The position numbers and the translations under genes were made by a program. The notes beneath the pieces are model-generated. The model was not told the DNA's origin and did no database searches. It saw only the letters and a list, made by a program, of their open reading frames with translations. This document shows, in pieces, positions 53,610 to 63,824 of a stretch of DNA of 64,000 nt. The stretch spans positions 21,234-85,233 of the forward strand of contig CABYOB010000001.1 in assembly GCA_902520385.1 (NCBI GenBank). Reading direction: 5' to 3'. This DNA is from an uncultured Bacteroidota bacterium (lineage in GTDB: Bacteria > Bacteroidota > Bacteroidia > Flavobacteriales > TMED113). Within the stretch, counting starts at the first letter, position 1. Every line of letters begins with the position of its first letter.

Positions 53610-54887
53610 ATGAATTTTATTGATGAGTTAAAATGGAGGGGGATGATAAATGATCTGACACCTGGATTAGATAAAAAATTATCATCTGGAATTAATTCTG
53701 CTTATGTTGGTTTTGATCCGACAGCATCATCTTTGCATATTGGCAATTTAGCACCAGTAATGTTATTAACTCATTTTCAAAATTGTGGACATAAACCAAT
53801 TTTACTTTTAGGGGGCGCTACTGCAATGATAGGAGATCCTTCAGGTAAATCTTCAGAAAGAAAATTATTAGATGTTGAGGAAATAAATGCAAATTTATTA
53901 TCTATAAAAAAACAACTTCAAATGTTTCTGGATTTCAAATCTAAAAATAATGGAGCTGAATTTGTAAATAATTTAGATTGGATGAATTCAATGAAATTTA
54001 ATACATTTTTGAGAGAAATAGGTAAGTATATTACCGTGAATTATATGCTATCTAAAGATTCTGTAAAAAATAGAATGGAGACAGGAATTTCATTCACTGA
54101 ATTTTCTTATCAATTAATTCAAGCCTACGATTTTTTACATTTATATAAAAATAATAATTGCTCAATTCAAATAGGAGGATCAGATCAATGGGGAAATATA
54201 ACATCTGGAATAGAGTTAATTAGAAAAAAAGAAAACAAAGAAAGCTTTGCTTTAACTTGTCCATTGTTAACAAAATCAGATGGAACTAAGTTTGGTAAAA
54301 CTGAAGATGGCAATATTTGGTTAGACCCCCAAAAAACCTCAACATATAAATTTTTTCAGTATTGGTTAAATGTTTCTGATGAGGATGCAAAAAAGTGCAT
54401 TAGATTTTTTTCTGTTTTAAATAAAAATGAAATTCTAAATTTAGAAAGTAACCATGAACAAACGCCGCATTTAAGAATCCTTCAAAATGAATTAGCAAAA
54501 GAAATGACTTGCAGAGTTCATGGCCATGATGCTTATGTAAAAGCTGTTGAAGGCAGTAAAATATTATTTGGAAAGAATACAAGAGAAAGTTTAGAAAAAG
54601 TTTCAGAGAAAGATTTTTTAATGTTTTTTGAAGGAGTTCCTACGTATACAATTTCTATCAATGAATTGGATAAAAAGATTGATATTTTAACATTGCTGAC
54701 TGATAAAACAAATGCTTTTAAATCTAAAGGGGAATTAAGAAGAATGTTACAATCTAATGCGGTTAGTCTTAACAAGGAAAAAGTAACTATAGAAAAGCAA
54801 ATTTCAATAAATGATTTAATAAATAGTCGTTATCTATTGATTCAAAAAGGTAAAAAGAATTATATAATTATAAAGGTTGAAAAATGA
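53610..54887 (+). CDS. tyrS: Tyrosyl-tRNA synthetase
   Basis: Charges tRNA-Tyr. The 425 residues contain the class I signature HIGN (43-46), YVGFDPTASSLHIG context, GGATAMIGDPSGKS, QIGGSDQWGNITSG and the KMSKS-equivalent KFGKT (227-231). A C-terminal S4 RNA-binding domain covers about residues 360-425 (ELRRMLQSNAVSLNK). The KFGKT variant is usual in this bacterial subgroup. It is divergent from the epimerase gene across 50 bp and ends 6 bp from the convergent cysteine-repeat gene. Confidence 0.96.
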   Translation: MNFIDELKWRGMINDLTPGLDKKLSSGINSAYVGFDPTASSLHIGNLAPVMLLTHFQNCGHKPILLLGGATAMIGDPSGKSSERKLLDVEEINANLLSIKKQLQMFLDFKSKNNGAEFVNNLDWMNSMKFNTFLREIGKYITVNYMLSKDSVKNRMETGISFTEFSYQLIQAYDFLHLYKNNNCSIQIGGSDQWGNITSGIELIRKKENKESFALTCPLLTKSDGTKFGKTEDGNIWLDPQKTSTYKFFQYWLNVSDEDAKKCIRFFSVLNKNEILNLESNHEQTPHLRILQNELAKEMTCRVHGHDAYVKAVEGSKILFGKNTRESLEKVSEKDFLMFFEGVPTYTISINELDKKIDILTLLTDKTNAFKSKGELRRMLQSNAVSLNKEKVTIEKQISINDLINSRYLLIQKGKKNYIIIKVEK

Positions 54888-54893
54888 TTGTTA

Positions 54894-55388
54894 TTATTCG
54901 GTCATTAAAAATTCCATTAAGATTTTAAAATTTTCACAATTCATCATTTGCAACCCAAATTGTTCTTCTCCTAATTTATTATTTAACTCATCACAAAATT
55001 CAATTTCTTCTTGATATAATTTATTTATATTCTCTTCATTCCCTCCTTTGTTTATTTCTTCTAGAATTTGAATTGATGTATTAACGCATGTGCATACATC
55101 TGCATTTTTTTTAACATTTTTTTGACCCCCAGCCATTAATTGTATTAATTTTGGAAAATTATCACAAGAAGCCATATTTTTTTCAAAATCCGCTCCTAGT
55201 TCTTGACTTAATTTATCACACTTTTGATTTTGTTTTTCAAACCTTTTTTGTAAAGTTTCTTCGGAAGCGCCCCTTTCTATACTTTGCATTGTTTGGATAC
55301 CAATTTCCACACAATCACATACACTTTCTTGTGAGAAGCTAAAGTTAGAAATAAGTAATAATAGAATTATTTTTAGCATAAAGTTCAT
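54894..55388 (-). CDS. Secreted two-repeat cysteine protein, unknown function
   Basis: I do not recognise a named family. The 164 residues start with a signal peptide (to about residue 20, ISNFSFSQ) and then hold two copies of a four-cysteine unit: Cys24, 26, 57, 75 and Cys99, 101, 132, 151. The spacing is 2-31-18 and 2-31-19. Each unit reads VCxCV, a charged helix, FCDEL or KCDKL, and a final (A/N)-C-(D/E)NF. Disulfides or metal binding are possible. It lies 41 bp downstream of the giant secreted protein, in the same direction, and a gene with the same unit lies upstream of the giant gene. ATG 55379 is an alternative start. Confidence 0.8.
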   Translation of the reverse strand: MNFMLKIILLLLISNFSFSQESVCDCVEIGIQTMQSIERGASEETLQKRFEKQNQKCDKLSQELGADFEKNMASCDNFPKLIQLMAGGQKNVKKNADVCTCVNTSIQILEEINKGGNEENINKLYQEEIEFCDELNNKLGEEQFGLQMMNCENFKILMEFLMTE

Positions 55389-55429
55389 GGTTTAATTTTA
55401 TTAAAAATAAGATAAATTTAACAATCCGG

Positions 55430-58400
55430 TTATTTTGTTAAAGTTATTTTTTTGATTTTAGAATAATTTTTTGTTTTCATATTAATAAAATAAGAACCAG
55501 GACTTAAGTCATTAGAATGTAAAATAATTTCATGCTCGCCAGAGTTAAATAATCTATTTTCAATATTTTTTATTTTTTCTCCAATTATATTTTGTAAAGT
55601 AAGATTAACAATGCTTCTTTCGGGAATATAAAATTTAATTGCAGTTAATTCATTAAAAGGATTTGGTATGTTTTGATATAAAATTGAGCTTTGGTTATCA
55701 TATGAATTATTTACCAAGATATTAGATGCGATATTAATATTATCCGTTTTGTATTTGTTATTTCCAATTTCCCAATCCATTATAAACATAGTAACCTCTT
55801 TGTTTTCAAAAGAATCCCAAAGTTTAAAGTTTAAAATTTCATCATTATATAAACCATCTTTTATATCTGTTGTAGAGTCATCGCCCCAAACAGTAAGAGC
55901 AATGTTATTCCCATCAAAAGTTGTACTTCCAACTAAGTTTCCAATTTCGTCATATGCAGCTATTTCATCACCTATGTTAGGTAGAATGTTCCACGCCTTA
56001 ATTGGTATGCCAATAGTCATATTATTTCCAGTATTTATTGCTTTATCATAATATATTGTTTGTTCGATTATATCAGTTTGAGAATAACCAAATCTTGCAA
56101 CAGATGGAAAACTATAAATAGATTCATTTGTCATCTTAATTTGATATCCTTTATCAGGACACATGTCACCAAGAGTATTTAAATTAAAAGTAGGCCAAAA
56201 TACTAACCCCCCTTCATCTTTTAATATAATCAATTGATTAATTAAAGGCGACATCATTGCTGTTGCATTATTACACGTAGTATGTAAATAGCCCATAATA
56301 CTCCAACCTGATGGTATAGTTTGTGAGAAGTCAGATGGAATTAGATCTCCTTCGATTATTAAGACTTCATCATTGGCCATTTTTGTTTGATAACCCTTTC
56401 CTTTGGTTAGATTTCCAAGGGTATTTAATCCAAACAATGGCCAATATACACTTCCGTTTTCATCTTTAACAATTAATAGGTTATTGGAAATTTCAGAAAA
56501 AACATTTTCAATATTTGTATTTTCTGGGTCAATATAAGTTGACCACATATTCCAACCAGTAGAAAGTTCAATTTCTTGAATAAAATTTCCTAAACCAAAA
56601 TCGATTGAACTAACTCCAGCTAGACCATTACATGAATATTGATTTGAGCCAAATGAGAATGAAGCATTTCCAGCTACATTTCCTTCAGTTGTAGAAATAA
56701 TCCAATTTAAAGTTTCACCTAATTCAAAGCCAAAAGAACTTTCATCTGCTTCCCAAGCAGCTATTGAATTTGTTTCTCCATATGTCCAAAAAGTACTTCC
56801 ACAAATATTTCCTTCTTCATCAGTTACTCCAATCCACGCTTCAAATATTGGTTCTCCTTCAAATATTATGTTTGCGTCTCCAGGAATTAAAATTGTCATA
56901 TTACAAGCTGTATTAGGAATTTCATCCCATGGACCAAAGTCACAAGAATCATCATCCATGGAGGCATCAGAGTTATAATTTATGGCATCAGAGTTAGTGC
57001 ATCCAAATACTTCAACAGAAAGAGATCCTAGTACTTCAATATTACCACAATTAAAAATACCGTTTGCAAAATTATAATAAGGGACTGTAGAAAAGTCACT
57101 ATTATTATAATAAAAAATCCAGTTTAATTCTTCTCCATTTTCCATGCCATTATTATTCAAATCTGAACCTGATATAGTAATGGAATTATTCTGCCCTTGT
57201 GACCAAAAAGTTGTACCATATATATTACCATTTAGATCGGTTACGGCAATCCACCCCTCTGAAAAACTCTCATTGCCGAAAGTTAAAGTAAAATCATTAG
57301 AAAAAGCAACAGTCATTATACAATCAGATTCAGGAGTTTCTCCCCAAGGACCAAAGTCACATGAATTATTGTCATCAGTAGCTAGATTGTTAAAGTTAAT
57401 TGCGTTTGGATTTGTGCAGCCTGTAATTTCTATTTCATCACATATACCATCATTATCAGAATCGTTAAAACAATTTCCGTCACAATTCAAGTAATTTTCA
57501 GCTTGATAAAAACATGTATTATTATTTTCAGTAGCATCTTCGCTAAAGTTACAAGCGTTATTGTCAGTACATCCTAGTATTTCGTCATCATCACAAACAC
57601 CATCATTATCAGCATCATTATCAATGATAATACCATTAATACAACTATCACAAACGCCGTCGATATAATTACATAAACTATTATCTTCATCAGTTGTAGG
57701 ATTAGGGTCATAATTACAAGCATTAATATCTAAACAACCTAGTATTTCAAATTCGTCACAGATTCCATCACTGTCACTATCACTTAAGCAGTTTCCAAAA
57801 CAATCATAACCTTGAATTATTGCTGGTTGATCACAACCGCAACCTAAATCATTATTGTAACAAGATCCATTATTAAATAATGAAAGTGGATTAAAATTAC
57901 ATGCCGTAGAATCTGTGCAACCATTACATGATATTCCGTAATATTGATTTTCATTAATATCATCAGAAGATTCAATTACAATTTGATTTGATTCATTAAA
58001 TAGTCTCCACGAACATTCATTTTCCCAATCACCATTATCTATAAAGTCAATAATATAACATAAGTCAGAATCTAAACAAATATCGTATGTATACTCAAAA
58101 GCTCCCCAATTATTAAATGAGTTATTAGAAAATTCCGATCCATATGATGTGCCATTAATAATTAATTCGTGTGTAGTATTTGCAACATTAGAATACCAAC
58201 CATCACCATAAGAATCATATAAAACAAGGGTATAACTTTCATTAATACAATTTCCACTACAATCTATTTGATCAGAATCATATGAGCAGCCATAATTAAT
58301 TGTTGCATTTGAATCATAATTACACGCTATTAAATCTGTACATCCTATAATTTCATTATCAGGAACACATGATACTGAAATCTCATTAGTATATCCATTA

Positions 58401-61400
58401 TAATATGATTCAAAATAAATTGAAATGACATTATCACTAGAGTAGACAACTTGATTATCAAAGTTGCCAGTGAAAGAATTTAGGATTTCGTTGTCTCCAT
58501 TATATACTTGAATATTATTTGTGTTTCCAGAATCTGAATTTCCTGAAATATTTAGCATTAAATTAGAATTTTCAGATCCAATAAAACTATATGAATTGTT
58601 AACGGAGTTATAATTATATGATAATTCATAAGTTTCATTACAAGAAACTGAAATTGAATTACATGAGAATTCAGAAAGACAACTATTATTTTCTTCCCCA
58701 GGCGAAGGGCTAGATAAGCACGAATTTCCAAGAGCATCAAAATTAGTTGAACAAAAACTAAATGTAGCGCCACTAATCTCAATACTATTCTCAGGAGTAC
58801 CAAAATAAATATTACATCCAATTCCATTCCCACAAGGTAAAGGGAAATTATCCATATCATTATTAGCAAGATAATAAGAACCTGATTGTATAATTACATC
58901 ATCAAATATAAACCCTTGCCAAAACCCCCCAAAATAATCTAGACCTAGACCCTGAAGACTACAATCATTTTCTCCAGAGTTATATAATTCAATGTATTCA
59001 TCAAACAAATGGGCTTCAGAAACATATACAGTTCCTATTTCACATTGATATATACAACTTCCATCGTCAGTATTTGCATATTCTGATGTGTTTAATGCAA
59101 AATTGTCTGTACAGCCATAAATAATTTCAATACAAGACCCATCTTCGTCAGTATTAGAAGAGTTATAATTATATGAATTTGGATCTGTGCAACCCTCAAT
59201 TTCTAATTCATCACAAACGCCATCACCATCTAAATCATTAAAACAATTGTTATCGCAATCATAAATATAAACATTACAACTTTGTTCTTGTCCGTTTAAA
59301 AGAATACTATCAAAACCTATATCACCACTAGAAAAAGCAAAACGTACTATTCTTTCAAAATTAACTTCTTCCGCACTCATAGAATTAAAACCTAAATTTA
59401 ATGGCATGATAGGGCCTACATCCCAATTCCCGTTAGCAACTGTTTTTACAACACGATAATTTGCTCCTCCTGTTGGTAAAGAATTAATATTAATTATAAA
59501 ATTTTGTGCTAAATTACTATTTTGTTGCCATGGACCAGTAGCTCCAAATGCATATGGCCAAGCTTCTGGATTTGACACTTGATCAGAGAATAAGTCACAG
59601 TTTTCAATACTGAAATCTATGTCATCAATAATACCTAAGTAGGGTTCTAAATAATCGCACGACTCATCATTTTCTGTAGCGAATTCATTATAGTTACAAG
59701 CGTTATTGTCAGTACAACCTAATACTTCATCATCATCACAAACCCCATCATTATCAGCGTCATTATCAATGATTATCCAATTAACGCATGCATCACAAAT
59801 GCCATCAACATAATTACATAAACTATTATCTTCATCAGTTGTGGGATCAGAATTATAGTTACATGCACTGACATCTAAACAACCAAGGATTTCGAATTCG
59901 TCACAAATTCCATCTCCGTCAGTATCAGTTAAGCAATTTCCAGAACAATCATAACCTTGCTCAGCTGCTGGTTGATCACACCCACAACCTAAATCGTTAT
60001 TGTAACAAGTATTATCATTTTCTGTAGCGAATTCATTATAGTTACAAGCGTTATTGTTAGTACAACCTAATACTTCATCATCATCACAAACCCCATCATT
60101 ATCAGCGTCATTATCAATGATTATCCAATTAACGCATGCATCACAAATGCCATCAACATAATTACATAAACTATTATCTTCATCAGTTGTGGGATCAGAA
60201 TCATAGTTACATGCACTGACATCTAAACAACCAAGGATTTCGAATTCGTCACAAATTCCATCTCCGTCAGTATCAGTTAAGCAATTTCCAGAACAATCAT
60301 AACCTTGCTCAGCTGCTGGTTGATCACACCCACAACCTAAATCGTTATTGTAACAACTTCCATCATCACAACCTGCGTTTGGATTATAATTACAAGCACT
60401 TGAATCAGCACATCCAATTATCTCAGAGCAAGACCCATCATCGCAACCTGCATTTGGATTATAATTACAGGCAGTTGGGTCAGTACATCCGCTTATTTCT
60501 GAACAAGATCCGTCATCACAAATAGCGGATTCATCATAATTACACGCTAAAGGATTTGTACAACCTGAAATTGCAGGGTCGTCAATTGTTAGTTCAAGAA
60601 TTGTAATTTCCTCACATCCGTCCTCATTAATTTCAGGAATATACTCAAACACTTGACCAGGTATTGCAAGAATATTAGGATTTCCCATAACAACCGGGCC
60701 AGGATTATTATATGTTTGAGTTTTTAGAACCCACTCTCCATCTTGGTACCTAAATAAAGCTACAGACTGTGGTCTAGTGACAGTTAATGTATTTGGACCG
60801 CCCATACTTACTGATTCTCCACCTGTAAATAAAACTGGCTCACCTTTTGGTATCCAATAAATTCCATTCCATTCAAAAACTTTTGTATAAATTTCTCCTG
60901 TTACAGCAAGTGTTGAATTATTAAACATAGAGACAGATTGACTAATTTCATCAACAATAATATTTTGTCCCATTTGAACCCATTCAGAACCATTCCAACT
61001 GAATACTTTCACAAGATTTTGAGCTGAGTAACATACTGCTAATGTATTTTTATCTCCCATACTAAATCCCTTTCCTACTTCATCACCTCCTATTTGACCA
61101 TAAATATTGTCTCCTTTTTGAATCCAATTATTATCAAAAAATTCATAAATTCTTACATTTCCAGTAAATCCATTAGATGTAAGTCCTGTGTTTGAAGAAC
61201 CAATTGCAATAGTATTTGAATTTGGCATGTCCAATTCCTCTCCACTAAAATCATCTTCAAAAGTTCCCCATATTGATTCGCCCTTCAAAACCCATTCATC
61301 TTCAAACCAATCATAAACATTAACTATTCCTTTGTTATATAGTGTTTCATCGTTACAGTTAGAATTATATTGAGGAAAACAATATGGAATACATGTAATA

Positions 61401-63802
61401 AAAGGAAAAAATCCAAAACATTCAATACCACAATCAAGGGTCCAATAAGGAATACCACAAACAGTATATGTGAAATCAGAAGATATAGAACTTGCGGCAA
61501 TAGTATTTACATCCCCCATTGCAACACCAATACCAAATTGATCACCAGAACCAGAAATATCAAGCCCCTGCCCAAGAATATCACCTCCTTTTTGTGTCCA
61601 TACATCACCATCTCTTGTGTAAATTTTTACTAAACCATCATTTTCATTTTCTGTAGGTTTTCCTACAACTAGAGATGTTGGGTTTGACATATCAACTACT
61701 TGACCTTCATAATCAGAACTTATCGGGTTTAAGAAACTTGGTGTATATAATCCAGTTGTATCTATATCTTCATCATACCAGGTGTAAGACCCACAATCAC
61801 TAATATACTCTATTGAAGACTGAATACATTCAGGGTTATAATAACAAGATCCATTATCAATAGTACTTGAAAAATTAAAATTTGAAGCAAGTTCATCAGT
61901 ACATCCAGGTATTTCACATGATCCATCATCGGTATTCGCCAACTCATTATAATTATTTGCGTATAAATATGTACAGCCCTCTATAATTTCTATACAAGAG
62001 CTATATCCTTGACATGTTGCATTAGAATCATAATTGAATGCATTTTCATCCATACATCCAGCGCTACCAGTACAAGAACCATCATCACAACCAGCATCTG
62101 GGTTGAAGTTACACGACATAATGTCTGTACATCCAATAATTTCAGAACAGGATCCATCGTCATTAATTGCAGTAAGATCATAATTACAAGCTTGAGGGTC
62201 AGTGCAACCTATATCACCAGTTGCACAAGGAAGGTCGTTGTAAATGTGTGTTGTGACAAAGTCAATCATTGCATATTTTCCATTTGGCCCCCACATATTA
62301 AAGGCATGACCAGCTGTGAAAAAAGGATCACCCTGAAAAGATAAATGATAATTTTCCATTCCGATTGAATTCATATAGTTATGGATACTACCACTTCCAT
62401 GCATATTTGGATATGCAAATGTTAAAAATGGAAATATAGCGTCTGGTATTATACTTGCGGGCCAAGGTCCGTAATCATAATAAACAATATTATCAGCTTC
62501 ACCATGAACAGAAATGTATAATTTATCAAAATCTTGTTCTGTTATAGAATTCAAACTAGGTATAGCTCCAGATAAGTTAAAACCACCAGCAACATCATGT
62601 GAAAAACCGTAATTACCACTTTCACCGTAATAACCTCCGTTATCATTAACATACTGTGTCCAATAATTATCAGGTGTCATATCCTCTTCATCTTCTAATA
62701 GGAGGTGATTTACAGTTGCTCCACCTGCAGAATGACCACCAATATAAATATTATCAGGATTTAATCTATATGGATTTCCCTCAGCAAAACTTTTCTTTAA
62801 AAATCTAATTGCAGCTTTGGAATCACTAAAACACTTTGCTGCGTGATCCATTACGTAATCAACTTGATCCCAAGGACTCCATGGACTTATATCCCCAAAA
62901 TAATCACATAATCCATTACAAAAAATTTGAAGCGGGTCAGCTAATCTGTAATCAACACTAACTGCTAAATATCCTCTTTGTGCCATTTCATTACAGACAA
63001 ATTGAGATTGTTCACTGTCATATACAAATGAACCTTCAAATTCCGGAAGGCCCATCCAACCCCCACCGTGGATCCACATAATTACAGGTCTATCTTCAAC
63101 AATAGTATCACCAACTCCTTGATAGATGTCCATAACAAGACCAAATTCATTGCTATATGTTACAGTCTCAACTTCAACTTCAGTATATATTTTTTCTAGA
63201 TATCTTCCATTACAGGTATTTGCTATTACAGGCTCTAGCCAGACACAATCGCCACTGTCAATAGTTGCAGATTCAGAGTAATTTAACGCGCCCTCAGCCA
63301 TACATCCGACAAGTTCGCAAGAACCATCTTCAGTATTTGCTAATTCATCAAAATTTTCAGCAAAAGGGTTAGTGCAACCATAAATAATATTTTCACATGA
63401 GTTATTATCAATATTAGCCTCTTGCTGATAGTTTGGAGCTAAAGGATCAGTACATCCATATATTTCGTCGCATATTCCATCTTCATCTTCATCAACTAAA
63501 CAATCACCAAAGCAATTATATCCAGGTTGAGAAGCAGGAAGTCCGCACCCACAACCCAGATCTGTATACACACATAACGTTTGAGGTAAATTAACATCTG
63601 CATTAGCATTATAATTACAGGCTGTTTCGTCATTGCAACCATAGCAATTCCAACTACATTCACCAGGGCATAAAGCATTTGGATCATAATCACACCCATT
63701 TTCATCCATGCATCCAATATTGTCTTCAGTACATTCAACATCTTGAGCAACTAAAAAGTTAATACCAACAATTAAAAAGCAAAAAAAGTATTTTAGTTTC
63801 AT
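55430..63802 (-). CDS. Giant secreted multidomain protein: esterase, propeller-like region, 25 Cys-rich repeats, T9SS signal
   Basis: A 2790-residue exported protein. In order: signal peptide (1-20); repeats 1-5 of a cysteine unit of the form GCTDPxACNYNPxAxxDDGSC (about 28-190); an alpha/beta hydrolase (200-525) with HGGGW near 244, GHSAGG near 355, Asp in HGEADN near 435 and His in GHAFNMWG near 497; repeats 6-10; an FG-GAP-like propeller region (690-1055); repeats 11-17 mixed with DxDxDGxCDE calcium-binding motifs like thrombospondin type 3; an unknown domain (1388-1508); repeats 18-19; a lamin-tail domain (1585-1708); a CUB-like domain (1708-1811); repeat 20; a DSYGDGWYSN domain (1848-1960); repeats 21-25 with a duplicated unknown domain (2157-2268 and 2295-2400); two GWNMWS-type copies (2408-2568); and a type A sorting domain (2705-2790). 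It probably acts at the cell surface on an ester-containing substrate. Confidence 0.9.
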   Translation of the reverse strand: MKLKYFFCFLIVGINFLVAQDVECTEDNIGCMDENGCDYDPNALCPGECSWNCYGCNDETACNYNANADVNLPQTLCVYTDLGCGCGLPASQPGYNCFGDCLVDEDEDGICDEIYGCTDPLAPNYQQEANIDNNSCENIIYGCTNPFAENFDELANTEDGSCELVGCMAEGALNYSESATIDSGDCVWLEPVIANTCNGRYLEKIYTEVEVETVTYSNEFGLVMDIYQGVGDTIVEDRPVIMWIHGGGWMGLPEFEGSFVYDSEQSQFVCNEMAQRGYLAVSVDYRLADPLQIFCNGLCDYFGDISPWSPWDQVDYVMDHAAKCFSDSKAAIRFLKKSFAEGNPYRLNPDNIYIGGHSAGGATVNHLLLEDEEDMTPDNYWTQYVNDNGGYYGESGNYGFSHDVAGGFNLSGAIPSLNSITEQDFDKLYISVHGEADNIVYYDYGPWPASIIPDAIFPFLTFAYPNMHGSGSIHNYMNSIGMENYHLSFQGDPFFTAGHAFNMWGPNGKYAMIDFVTTHIYNDLPCATGDIGCTDPQACNYDLTAINDDGSCSEIIGCTDIMSCNFNPDAGCDDGSCTGSAGCMDENAFNYDSNATCQGYSSCIEIIEGCTYLYANNYNELANTDDGSCEIPGCTDELASNFNFSSTIDNGSCYYNPECIQSSIEYISDCGSYTWYDEDIDTTGLYTPSFLNPISSDYEGQVVDMSNPTSLVVGKPTENENDGLVKIYTRDGDVWTQKGGDILGQGLDISGSGDQFGIGVAMGDVNTIAASSISSDFTYTVCGIPYWTLDCGIECFGFFPFITCIPYCFPQYNSNCNDETLYNKGIVNVYDWFEDEWVLKGESIWGTFEDDFSGEELDMPNSNTIAIGSSNTGLTSNGFTGNVRIYEFFDNNWIQKGDNIYGQIGGDEVGKGFSMGDKNTLAVCYSAQNLVKVFSWNGSEWVQMGQNIIVDEISQSVSMFNNSTLAVTGEIYTKVFEWNGIYWIPKGEPVLFTGGESVSMGGPNTLTVTRPQSVALFRYQDGEWVLKTQTYNNPGPVVMGNPNILAIPGQVFEYIPEINEDGCEEITILELTIDDPAISGCTNPLACNYDESAICDDGSCSEISGCTDPTACNYNPNAGCDDGSCSEIIGCADSSACNYNPNAGCDDGSCYNNDLGCGCDQPAAEQGYDCSGNCLTDTDGDGICDEFEILGCLDVSACNYDSDPTTDEDNSLCNYVDGICDACVNWIIIDNDADNDGVCDDDEVLGCTNNNACNYNEFATENDNTCYNNDLGCGCDQPAAEQGYDCSGNCLTDTDGDGICDEFEILGCLDVSACNYNSDPTTDEDNSLCNYVDGICDACVNWIIIDNDADNDGVCDDDEVLGCTDNNACNYNEFATENDESCDYLEPYLGIIDDIDFSIENCDLFSDQVSNPEAWPYAFGATGPWQQNSNLAQNFIININSLPTGGANYRVVKTVANGNWDVGPIMPLNLGFNSMSAEEVNFERIVRFAFSSGDIGFDSILLNGQEQSCNVYIYDCDNNCFNDLDGDGVCDELEIEGCTDPNSYNYNSSNTDEDGSCIEIIYGCTDNFALNTSEYANTDDGSCIYQCEIGTVYVSEAHLFDEYIELYNSGENDCSLQGLGLDYFGGFWQGFIFDDVIIQSGSYYLANNDMDNFPLPCGNGIGCNIYFGTPENSIEISGATFSFCSTNFDALGNSCLSSPSPGEENNSCLSEFSCNSISVSCNETYELSYNYNSVNNSYSFIGSENSNLMLNISGNSDSGNTNNIQVYNGDNEILNSFTGNFDNQVVYSSDNVISIYFESYYNGYTNEISVSCVPDNEIIGCTDLIACNYDSNATINYGCSYDSDQIDCSGNCINESYTLVLYDSYGDGWYSNVANTTHELIINGTSYGSEFSNNSFNNWGAFEYTYDICLDSDLCYIIDFIDNGDWENECSWRLFNESNQIVIESSDDINENQYYGISCNGCTDSTACNFNPLSLFNNGSCYNNDLGCGCDQPAIIQGYDCFGNCLSDSDSDGICDEFEILGCLDINACNYDPNPTTDEDNSLCNYIDGVCDSCINGIIIDNDADNDGVCDDDEILGCTDNNACNFSEDATENNNTCFYQAENYLNCDGNCFNDSDNDGICDEIEITGCTNPNAINFNNLATDDNNSCDFGPWGETPESDCIMTVAFSNDFTLTFGNESFSEGWIAVTDLNGNIYGTTFWSQGQNNSITISGSDLNNNGMENGEELNWIFYYNNSDFSTVPYYNFANGIFNCGNIEVLGSLSVEVFGCTNSDAINYNSDASMDDDSCDFGPWDEIPNTACNMTILIPGDANIIFEGEPIFEAWIGVTDEEGNICGSTFWTYGETNSIAAWEADESSFGFELGETLNWIISTTEGNVAGNASFSFGSNQYSCNGLAGVSSIDFGLGNFIQEIELSTGWNMWSTYIDPENTNIENVFSEISNNLLIVKDENGSVYWPLFGLNTLGNLTKGKGYQTKMANDEVLIIEGDLIPSDFSQTIPSGWSIMGYLHTTCNNATAMMSPLINQLIILKDEGGLVFWPTFNLNTLGDMCPDKGYQIKMTNESIYSFPSVARFGYSQTDIIEQTIYYDKAINTGNNMTIGIPIKAWNILPNIGDEIAAYDEIGNLVGSTTFDGNNIALTVWGDDSTTDIKDGLYNDEILNFKLWDSFENKEVTMFIMDWEIGNNKYKTDNINIASNILVNNSYDNQSSILYQNIPNPFNELTAIKFYIPERSIVNLTLQNIIGEKIKNIENRLFNSGEHEIILHSNDLSPGSYFINMKTKNYSKIKKITLTK
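59666..60008 (-). repeat. Tandem 348-bp repeat, copy 1 (within giant gene)
   Basis: This stretch reappears 348 bp further on with only about two base differences over some 340 bp. It encodes 116 residues holding two cysteine units and two calcium-binding DxDxDG motifs. The period is a multiple of three, so the reading frame is kept. Confidence 0.9.
60014..60356 (-). repeat. Tandem 348-bp repeat, copy 2 (within giant gene)
   Basis: Second member of the nearly identical pair. Visible differences from copy 1 are single bases that change one Asp to Asn and one Asn to Asp. A third, clearly diverged copy of the same unit lies at about 57540-57866, so the recent duplication arose from an already repeated module. 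Confidence 0.9.
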
Positions 63803-63824
63803 GTATATAAATATTTATATAAAA

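Noticed and set aside
61370..62344. Open frames on the plus strand inside the giant gene (for example 61370-61633 and 62009-62344)
   Set aside because: They are antisense to conserved repeats and domains, consist of low-complexity Thr/Ile/Ser runs and arise from the regular codon pattern of the repeats.
57380..63760. Many evenly repeated short motifs in the 55-64 kb region suggested a CRISPR array
   Set aside because: The repeats are coding, imperfect, of variable spacing and in one reading frame of a single long protein; no cas genes are present.
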